Positions 52,131-60,201 of a DNA stretch of 64,000 nucleotides are shown one piece after another. The DNA is taken from NCBI GenBank assembly GCA_045579705.1, contig JAZNMP010000034.1, positions 1-64,000 on the forward strand, read 5' to 3'. Made by a program: the position numbers and the translations under genes. Positions within the stretch are counted from its first letter, which is position 1; each line of letters starts with the position of its first letter. Origin of the DNA: Lachnocurva sp045579705 (lineage in GTDB: Bacteria; Bacillota; Clostridia; Lachnospirales; Lachnospiraceae). The notes below the pieces were generated by a model. That model was not told the DNA's origin. It made no database searches and worked only from the letters and a program-made list of their open reading frames with translations.

Positions 52131-53726
52131 GTGAAGAAAAAAGCATTAATTTTTGCGTTAATTGTCGTAGTATCAATATGTTTTCTTTGGGTGCTTTCTT
52201 ATAGATTTAGAATTAAAGTAGAAAGTACCTTTTTGATTTGGAATGATTCGGTACATAAGCCTACTGAAGCTAATGATTTAAAGTTTGAAACAAAGAAAAT
52301 TCGAGTAGAAAACATAAATGTATATGTTGATGAGGAGACATATAGTAGAGGAGAAAATAGAAAGATTATTAAGGAAATTACTAGAGGATTAATTCTTCTA
52401 GATAAGAGGTTTTCTTTAGAAGGGTCAGGAGATTTATATATCGTTTCAGAAAGAAATAATCCAGAAGCGTGGGAAAGTAAGACGGCATATATTACATATG
52501 ATGATTTAAAAGATGGAAAATACTTGGGAAAAATTATTTCTCCGATATTTGGTCTCAAGGGTGAGTGGAAGAGAATTGCTATAGAGGGAATGCTAAAGTC
52601 AGAAGTTTTTGAGGAAAACAGGTTAAAAACGCTATTGAAAAAAGAGTCGAATAGACAAACTTTATGCTTGTTTCCATTGATTTTTAGGGCTGAGTATAAT
52701 ACAGATTTTAAAACTGCTAAACATATTGCAGAAGGATATGGTAGGTGGTTGATAAAAAAATATGGATTCGATGAGTTTGAGAGAGATGACGGAAAGCGAG
52801 TGAATTCGTTTTTAAAAGAGTATGGTTATAAAAGAGTCTTTGATATAGATAATTCATTTAAAGAAATAACAAAATTAGATATTCATTGTGGTAGAAAAAT
52901 ATTACTTCAAAATAATCGTTTTACATTTAGTTATTATAAAAATGACACAGTAAACATAGAAGAAGCCTATAAGAATATTTATTCTGTTTTGAAAGTAGAT
53001 AAGGCTCTTAGAAATGATTTAAATAAAATAAAAGGACTTGTGGGTAAGCATATTTCAAAATATGATTTAATACGTTTTGATATTAGACAAGCAGTAGGGA
53101 CATCAGTCACTTTAAATAATAATATTAAAGTATCACAGCATGACTGGAATACAGGAACTTTCCTTCATGAGTTAACGCATGCATATATGGAGAAAGATAT
53201 GGATACAAAAGGAGTATGGCTAGGAGAAGGATTAGCTGAATATTATTCTTTGAAGTGGACTTCGTGTTTAAATGATAAGAATATAGATTCCCAGAAATAT
53301 GGATATGAAAGGGAGATTGAAAGCTTAAATAACTTAACGCCTAATCAGAGAGAATATTATAAGAAGATAAAGGAGAAATACGAAGTTGTAAGTGGTGGTC
53401 AACTTAAAAGAGATACTTTTGATGTTTTAAAATGGGAGAGTTGTATAGCGGCGTATACATTGTTAAATAAGAAGACAGTTAGTGAGCATATAGAAGATAA
53501 ATTTTACTTAGATTCGTTACCACAATTGACATCTGACTCGAAACTAGATAGTCTTACGTATCCGGAATGTTGTTTGGTGATTGAGTATTTAATTGAGACA
53601 AAACAGATGAAGAGTGCCATGGAGTTTCATGAAGGAATAAAAAGCATGAATGCTGCATTCGGTCAAACAGAGGATGAGCTTTACGATTTGTTTGTAAAAT
53701 GGGTAAAAAAGAAATATGCAATGTAA
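52131..53726 (+). CDS. Membrane-anchored HExxH gluzincin-type protease B of the RiPP cluster
   Basis: A 531-residue protein with a GTG start, chosen because AAAGGAGGAG precedes it; a longer frame from 52071 runs through the hairpin. It has a signal anchor (ALIFALIVVVSICFLWVLSY), zinc motif HELTH (His346, Glu347, His350) and Glu366 in WLGEGLAEYY. Length and layout match protease A. It is paired with precursor 2 just as protease A is with precursor 1, which hints that each protease serves its own peptide. It lies 43 bases before the second transporter. Confidence 0.8.
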   Translation: MKKKALIFALIVVVSICFLWVLSYRFRIKVESTFLIWNDSVHKPTEANDLKFETKKIRVENINVYVDEETYSRGENRKIIKEITRGLILLDKRFSLEGSGDLYIVSERNNPEAWESKTAYITYDDLKDGKYLGKIISPIFGLKGEWKRIAIEGMLKSEVFEENRLKTLLKKESNRQTLCLFPLIFRAEYNTDFKTAKHIAEGYGRWLIKKYGFDEFERDDGKRVNSFLKEYGYKRVFDIDNSFKEITKLDIHCGRKILLQNNRFTFSYYKNDTVNIEEAYKNIYSVLKVDKALRNDLNKIKGLVGKHISKYDLIRFDIRQAVGTSVTLNNNIKVSQHDWNTGTFLHELTHAYMEKDMDTKGVWLGEGLAEYYSLKWTSCLNDKNIDSQKYGYEREIESLNNLTPNQREYYKKIKEKYEVVSGGQLKRDTFDVLKWESCIAAYTLLNKKTVSEHIEDKFYLDSLPQLTSDSKLDSLTYPECCLVIEYLIETKQMKSAMEFHEGIKSMNAAFGQTEDELYDLFVKWVKKKYAM

Positions 53727-53769
53727 TTTCGTGTAGTATTACAAAAACTTTATTTAAAGGGGAGAGATT

Positions 53770-55302
53770 ATGAGAATTAAGGATGCGGTATGGAAAGTTA
53801 AAAATTTGATCGTAGTTCAAGTGCTATTTTATTTGATTGCGAGTGTTGGTATTGCGTTTATACCAATTTGTAATAAATATCTGGTTGATGATTTTCAAAG
53901 GGGAGCTTTTAAGAACGTATATAGTTTAATTATTGGATATATAGTATGTTATGGAATTTATTTGCTTGCAGGTTGGATATCTGAAAGATTTGTTTGGAAG
54001 ACAGCTATAGCATTTGAAAACGTATTAAAAAAAGCGTGTTTTGAAAAGTTGACCCAAGTTTCATATCGAGTTTATAAAAGAAAAAAGAATGAAGAATATC
54101 TGTCACTATTAACAAATAATATTACAGCAATTGAGCAGGATTATCTGCAGCCTGTATGTTCGCTGATTAAAACTAGTGTAATGATACTGGTATATGCTGT
54201 GATAATTTCTGTTTATACTTCTCCTATAATATGCTTATTTCTGTTGGGGTTATCACTTATTGCAGTGTTCAGTCCTAAAATCTATAAGAATAAACTTAAG
54301 AAATCCGGTAAAGAATATGTAGATGCAACAGCAGATTATACTAAACATATTTCAGATCTGTTGGGTGGAATTGAATTAGTTAATAGTAATACGAGAAAAG
54401 CTTTCTTGAATAAAAATAATGCTATCACAGATGAATTATCACATAAGAGATACAGGTTGGGTAAAGCAAAAACAAACGGAAATACTATTTCAGGTTCGAT
54501 GATTTGCTTCATTGATATTGGGATATTCATTCTTTGCGTGTATTTATTGAAAGAAGGAAGTATTACCGCAGGTATAGCTGTAGCTGCAATTACATATGGT
54601 CAAAGCTTTGCGGATCCTATGCAGGAGTTATTATATATCTTCAATATGCTGAATTCTTCAAAAGATATAGTGAAGAATATGGAGCAGTTGATGGAGTTTG
54701 AAGATGATACTGTTGAGTCAATCTCAGGAGATGCTGATTTAAATGTTTGTGATAAGACTGTTGAATTTGAAAATAAAAAACTTGTTTTTAATGGGGAATT
54801 TAAACGAAATGAGAAGTATCTATTAGTAGGAGAAAGTGGAAAAGGAAAATCTACACTACTTAATCTGATTTCAAATCGAATCGATGGTATCGATTTCGAT
54901 TTAAATCCTGAACAGATTTTTTATTTATCTCAAGAGCAACATATATTTAGCGAGGATGTGTTTAATAATATTTCTATCTTTGGAGCATACAGAGATTATA
55001 AGACTTATGGGATAGAGGAAATGCCTGTCTTTAAGAATATTAAGGATAAATCGGATTGTTCCAATCTAAGTGGTGGAGAGAAGCAGGTTGTTAAATTCTT
55101 GAGAATGCTAGCACAACAAAAAAAGATACTTTTGATAGATGAACCTTTTTCGGCTTTAGATAATGAAGTGTCTAAGAAACTGTTTCATATCTTAACGGAG
55201 ATAGATGCAACTATTATTATGGTTACGCATCAGAGTGAATTTGATGAGGCTGATAAAGCAAAGTGGGATGTAGTGAATATTGGGGAGATTTGTGAAGGAT
55301 AA
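53770..55302 (+). CDS. ABC transporter with fused membrane and ATPase domains, RiPP cluster (2)
   Basis: A 510-residue half-transporter with six membrane helices (LIVVQVLFYLIASVGIAFIPI, SLIIGYIVCYGIYLLAGW, VMILVYAVIISVYTSPIICLFLLGLSLIAVF ...) and an ATPase: Walker A GESGKGKST (about 354), signature NLSGGE (about 433), Walker B LLIDEPFSALD. Again no peptidase domain. It is quite different in sequence from transporter 1, so the two may form separate exporters or a heterodimer. AAAGGGGAGAG precedes the ATG. Confidence 0.92.
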   Translation: MRIKDAVWKVKNLIVVQVLFYLIASVGIAFIPICNKYLVDDFQRGAFKNVYSLIIGYIVCYGIYLLAGWISERFVWKTAIAFENVLKKACFEKLTQVSYRVYKRKKNEEYLSLLTNNITAIEQDYLQPVCSLIKTSVMILVYAVIISVYTSPIICLFLLGLSLIAVFSPKIYKNKLKKSGKEYVDATADYTKHISDLLGGIELVNSNTRKAFLNKNNAITDELSHKRYRLGKAKTNGNTISGSMICFIDIGIFILCVYLLKEGSITAGIAVAAITYGQSFADPMQELLYIFNMLNSSKDIVKNMEQLMEFEDDTVESISGDADLNVCDKTVEFENKKLVFNGEFKRNEKYLLVGESGKGKSTLLNLISNRIDGIDFDLNPEQIFYLSQEQHIFSEDVFNNISIFGAYRDYKTYGIEEMPVFKNIKDKSDCSNLSGGEKQVVKFLRMLAQQKKILLIDEPFSALDNEVSKKLFHILTEIDATIIMVTHQSEFDEADKAKWDVVNIGEICEG

Positions 55303-55350
55303 TTAGTGGATGTTTTTTCCATATCTCCATTTATTAGAAAAGGGATAAAA

Positions 55351-56964
55351 ATGAAGAAAAAAAGATTACTGTTATTCATAGCCCCGATTTTTTTATTAAT
55401 ATTTTTAATTGGACCGTATAAGAATAGGACATATATACAGAGTAAATTTTTTTTACTAAAACATTTCATCATGAAAGGAACAAGTTTAATACAGCGGTAT
55501 TTGATGGGTATCAAGTAAATATTGGTGGATATAAGCTAATTTTTGAAACAAGTATTTATAGTAGAGAGAAAGTGGCTTTATTATTAAATGTCGTACAGAA
55601 GGATTTATGTAAGATTCATGATGAAAGTCAAATGAGGTCAACAGGAATAATTTACGTTGTTCCAGTTGATTGGCATATAAATAGTGATGAGAAAGGTTGT
55701 ATTTATACCACAGAAAAAGAAATAAAGAGTGGTAAATATTTAGAGCAATTTTCTGCAATGTTTATGTCCTGTAAGGGGGAATGGAAAAGGCTGGCGTTTG
55801 CAAGTATTATAAGGAATGATAAACAAAATAAAAAAGATATAAGTCGTATTTTATTAGATAGCCATTATAAAGATATGTTGAAATTGTGCCCTTTATTTTT
55901 GGATAAAAGAAGTTATTCATATTATGATTCAGCTAGAAAAGTAGCTATTGATTTTGGATTTTGGCTTTACGATAAATATGGTTTTGATGAGTTTCTGGTA
56001 AGTAGGGGCGAGCGTATTCCTAAGTATTATACCGAGTATACCGGTAAAAAAACGAATCTTAGAATTAATGCCAATTATAAAAATGGAACAGAGTTATATT
56101 TGAAAAATGGAGATGAGTTAATTATTTCAAATGGAAATATAACGGTCCAGTTTTCAAAACAGTTTAAAATTGATTTAGAGGATAATTATAAGACATTATG
56201 TGCGTGTCTAACAATGAGTGATAGATTGAAATCATTAATTATTGAAAAAAAGCTTACATCCAAGAAGAAAAATGAATTGCTTAAAAATATATTTTTTTAT
56301 TGTTCCGGTGATGGTGATAAATGTACTAGTAGTAAAGAAAAAATACTATTAGTAAATGGAGGCTTTTCATTTTATATTATGATGCATGAATTGGCACATT
56401 CATATTTAGAACCTGAGTTTAGAAGTGAAAATGCTTGGTTAGTAGAAGGAATGGCTGTATATATAGGCGTTATTAGAGCAGGAAGCATATGAGTCTGGAC
56501 TTATATCACAGTCTTCGTGTCAGAGCTATAACAGAAGGAATGACAGAACAATGGAAGAATGTGAGTTCTTAGATTTGGTAGTAAAAAAGTATATTGAAAA
56601 AGGAGGAAAAGATTTTACAAAAGGAGACTTTGATTTTCCGTTATATTATAAATGTGCAGCTGCGGTACAGTTGTCTGTAGGACTAGATAAAGATACAAAT
56701 TTGTCTAAAACAAGTGCGTTTGGGTCTGTAAGTAATAGTCATGGTTATGATGAAAACTTAAAGATATTAAATAATATGACATACTTTCAAGCCGGTACGT
56801 TAGTTGATTATCTTGTAAAGCAAGGAAGGCAAAAACAAATGATTCAGTTCGCTGAAACTGGAAAGTCTTTTAAAGAGTGTTTTGGGTGCACAGAGGAAGA
56901 TATGTTGGAATTATTTAAGTCATGGATTAGAAAAGATTACGGTATTATGGACAGGGGCAAATAA
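55351..56964 (+). pseudogene. Protease C of the RiPP cluster, two frameshifts
   Basis: The start MKKKRLLLFIAPIFLLIFLIGPYKNRTYI matches protease D. At a T8 run (55447-55454) the frame breaks; with one more T the protein continues TKTFHHERNKFNTAVFDGYQVNIGGYKLIF, aligned with protease D without gaps. The second frame carries the zinc motif HELAH and EGMAVY. Near 56461-56468 it breaks again; the rest (ALLEQEAYESG ... MEECEFLDLVVKKY) runs in the first frame to 56964. Two breaks suggest a true pseudogene, though homopolymer errors could explain the first. Whole length would equal protease D. Confidence 0.75.
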
Positions 56965-56965
56965 T

Positions 56966-58486
56966 ATGTCATATATAGATTTCGTAAATGCTAAAAAAAA
57001 TGAAAGAAATGTTACGTGGACTAAATTATCTTATGGAATATGTGACAAGTCGTATATTAATCTTTGGCTAAAAGAAGAGAGGCTTCCTAAATATTATTTA
57101 AGAAACCGTGTTATGGGAAGATTAGGAATTGATACGTCACAGATTTCTTGCTATTTATCGAGTAGCGAGAATCAAAGATTTAATAAAAGAAGGGAAATTT
57201 TATTTTGTTATAAGAATAGAGAGTTTGACAGTTGCCTTGATTTGATAGATAAATATGAGTCAGAAGTAATGGACGATATTGACACACAGTTTGTATTGGA
57301 TATTAGAGCAAGTATTTTCTTATATAACGGAAATGGAAAGGCTGCAAAACCACTGGTTGAAGATTTACTCAATCGTTCCATTCCAGGTGTTACGTGTAAG
57401 AATATTTGTGAATATGAGGTTTCTCAGCTGGAGTTGATGTATGTATATAAAAAAATATTTTGCAGGCTTTTGCTGGATAAAGAGAAGAAATCTTTCGAAA
57501 CCATGAATGAATTTGAGATGATTCTTACATATATTGCTAATAAGTTCACAGGTAATATGAAGGCTTTGTTGTATTCTATTTATACAGCTGAATATGTTAA
57601 GACTGCAATTAGATATTCTTGGAAAAGCAAGAACGAAATCTTAAAGTATATAAATAAGGCGTTGAATATTTTAGCTGAAGAAAAATGCTTGTGTTCTATA
57701 ATGCAATTACTATTACTCAAGAGGGATTTAGTAAATGATATAGATGAAATTGTTAATATAGATCGAATGATTGAAGGATTAAAAATTCTTAAAGAATATG
57801 GTTATTCAGAAGATGGAATACTTTTAACTTCGGATTTATATATGGAATTTGAAGCGGTTTCAGTAGCTGAGGTTGTTCGTAATAGAAGAATAACTTTGGG
57901 TTTAACACAAAAGGAAGTTGCTAAAGATATTTGCTCAGTTAGGACGCTTAATAGATGGGAAAATGAAAAAGCGGATTTTGGAAGAAAATGTATTAGTGAA
58001 TTGTTAGATAGATTGTACTTACCATCGTATGTTCAATGTATAGATAGAGAGTATAGAAATAGATTACCAATAAAGAGAATTGTAGAGATTTTAAAATACG
58101 ATCTAGAAAATCATATTCCGATAGAAAACTTGTTTTTTACAGAATATGAGATAAAAGTTATGATAGAAAATCTAGATTTATTCGCGTATGAGGATAGCTG
58201 TAAAATACAGCAAATAATTGAAAATAGTTTTGAAAAAGGATATGTAATTAATAAGGAATTAAAGCATAAATATTGTATATGGAAAATAAATCATCTAAAG
58301 GAAAATCAAAGAGCGTTGAGAAAATATGCAAAAAAAGCCTTGTATTATAATTTAAAGGCAAATAGTGCCAATGATATGGGTGTTCTTCTTAGGAGTGTTG
58401 GATTAGTCTCTGCTAAACTAGAGGGAATTAATAGTGTTAGGAGAAAACTTCAAATAGAAACGCTGCTTGATTTTTATGCTGAATAA
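56966..58486 (+). CDS. Large two-HTH helical-repeat regulator of the RiPP cluster
   Basis: A 506-residue soluble protein. Residues about 15-50 look like an HTH (WTKLSYGICDKSYINLWLKEERLP), the middle is helical with TPR-like pairs, and residues about 300-350 hold a clear XRE HTH (VVRNRRITLGLTQKEVAKDICSVRTLNRWENEKADFGRKCISELLDRL); a further helical region follows. Regulators with HTH plus TPR-like repeats (RRNPP type) often sense exported peptides. The ATG at 56966, one base after the previous stop with AGGGG upstream, is chosen over an in-frame start at 56882. It probably controls the cluster via the shared palindrome. Confidence 0.7.
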   Translation: MSYIDFVNAKKNERNVTWTKLSYGICDKSYINLWLKEERLPKYYLRNRVMGRLGIDTSQISCYLSSSENQRFNKRREILFCYKNREFDSCLDLIDKYESEVMDDIDTQFVLDIRASIFLYNGNGKAAKPLVEDLLNRSIPGVTCKNICEYEVSQLELMYVYKKIFCRLLLDKEKKSFETMNEFEMILTYIANKFTGNMKALLYSIYTAEYVKTAIRYSWKSKNEILKYINKALNILAEEKCLCSIMQLLLLKRDLVNDIDEIVNIDRMIEGLKILKEYGYSEDGILLTSDLYMEFEAVSVAEVVRNRRITLGLTQKEVAKDICSVRTLNRWENEKADFGRKCISELLDRLYLPSYVQCIDREYRNRLPIKRIVEILKYDLENHIPIENLFFTEYEIKVMIENLDLFAYEDSCKIQQIIENSFEKGYVINKELKHKYCIWKINHLKENQRALRKYAKKALYYNLKANSANDMGVLLRSVGLVSAKLEGINSVRRKLQIETLLDFYAE

Positions 58487-58502
58487 AGTGTGTTCTGAAA
58501 GT

Positions 58503-58516
58503 TTACAGATATGTCA
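58503..58516. promoter_or_regulatory. Palindromic operator of the RiPP cluster, copy 2
   Basis: TTACAGATATGTCA matches the element at 46065 in 13 of 14 bases, and AAAGTTTACAGATATGTCAT matches its context in 18 of 20. It lies in the 75-base gap before protease D, followed by an ATATGGA/TCCATAT hairpin. Confidence 0.65.
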
Positions 58517-58561
58517 TATGGATTTATCCATATCTACTTTTTAAATCAAGGGGAAAGAAGA

Positions 58562-60156
58562 ATGAAGAAAAAAAATTGATTTTTTTTATTTTTATGGTGC
58601 TTATATTGATTGCTTTTGTTCCATATAAGAATAGGACATATATTGAAAGTAAGGTTATGTATGCATCGAATTTTAGTCATGAAAGAAATAGCGAGAATAG
58701 TTTAATTTTTAAAGGCAAAAGTATATTAGTTGGTGGATATAACATAAGATTTGAAGAAAACGTGTATAAAAAAGAAAATGTATCGCGAATGGTTTCGATA
58801 ATCAGGAAAGATTTATGCAATATACATGGTGATTTTAAAAATGCTAAAAAGGGATATATTTATGTAGTTCCAGAAGAATGGGGGAATGTTTCAAAAGAAA
58901 AAAACGCTGTTTTCACAAGTGTTAAAGATGTGGTGAACGGAAATTATTTAAAAGATTGTGCTGAAGAGTTTGTTGAAATAAATGGGGAGTGGAAGAGACT
59001 TTCTATAAAAGAAATAATAAGAAATGATTTAAAGAAAAGGAGAGTTGAAGAATACTTAAGGAGTAAGGATATTAAATTTGCATTGTCGTTGAATCCTATA
59101 GTTTTAGATAAGAGAATTAATCCGAATTATAAAAAGGCAGAATCGCTATTTATTGATTATGGTGTTTGGATATATAAGAAATATGGTGTTGATGCTTTTC
59201 TAAAAGATAGGGGAGATAGAATAAATGAATATTATTTGGAAAAAACAAATCAACTGAAGCATGTAAATATAGATCAGGCATTCAAAGAAGGAACGGAATT
59301 TAAAGTTATAAAAACCAATCCCTATACTATTGAAAATGAAAGTTTTACTTTGGTATTTACAAAAGAGTTTAAAGGTACTTTGGAGTCTGAGTATAAAGCA
59401 ATAAAGCAAATATTGCATGGAAATCAATGTGTAAAGAACATATTAAGGAATAGTAATATTGTAAGTGATAAAAAACTAAATAGAAAAATGAAGGCTATTA
59501 TTAGTTATGTTGGAAAAGGAAATGCGTGTTCGCGTAATGGTAACAAAATAGTAATATGTAATAATGCTGTAGAGATTGAGTATATTATGCATGAATTAGT
59601 GCATTTATATTCTGATTATGTTCATAAAAATGATAATGAATGGCTTGTAGAAGGAACAGCGGTTTATATTGAAGCATTAGCAGAGCAGGAGGCATATAAA
59701 AAAGGATATATTTCAGAGATGTATTGTCCGTACTTTTATAACAAAGATAAATATAAAGAAGAAGAAAACACGTTTTTTGAAGAACTGGTTAAGAAATATG
59801 AATATCTAAAAAAGGATAAGATGAAAAAGAAAAACTTTGATAAGAAACTTTACTGTAATTGTGCAGCGGCAGTTGCGTTTAACTATCCAGTAAGTGGAAA
59901 TAATCGTTTATCAGAATCATATGCTTATAAACCTATATCGGAGGTCGTTGGTATATATAATAATAAAAATATACTGAATGATATGTCATATTATCAGGCT
60001 GCACTATTTGTCGATTATTTGATGGAACATAATATGAATAAACAGATAAGGGATTACGGATATTCAAAACGCGGGTTTGAGAAACATTTTGGAATGAATG
60101 AAAACAAAATGTATATGAAGTTTAGGAAATGGGTTGATAATAAGTATAATAAATAG
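58562..60156 (+). CDS. Membrane-anchored HExxH gluzincin-type protease D, start offset by an A8 run
   Basis: The best ribosome site (AAGGGGA, 58548-58554) points to ATG 58562, but the following A8 run (58568-58575) puts it out of frame; with nine A's it would read MKKKLIFFIF... like protease C. In the frame as given, a TTG at 58576 starts 526 residues. A signal anchor (FFIFMVLILIAFVP) precedes a domain with HELVH (His339, Glu340, His343 from the TTG) and Glu359 in WLVEGTAVY. Note VEGTAVY replaces the EGMAEY of A and B. It is a fourth paralogue, last gene of the cluster. A phase-variable or sequencing-related start is possible. Confidence 0.7.
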
Positions 60157-60201
60157 TGTAAAATATATGCTTAGGTAGTTTTGTATAAAGGAGCATATAT
60201 T

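Noticed and set aside
56882..56965. Longer start for the two-HTH regulator
   Set aside because: The extension overlaps the protease C end; ATG 56966 has AGGGG upstream and follows the stop by one base.
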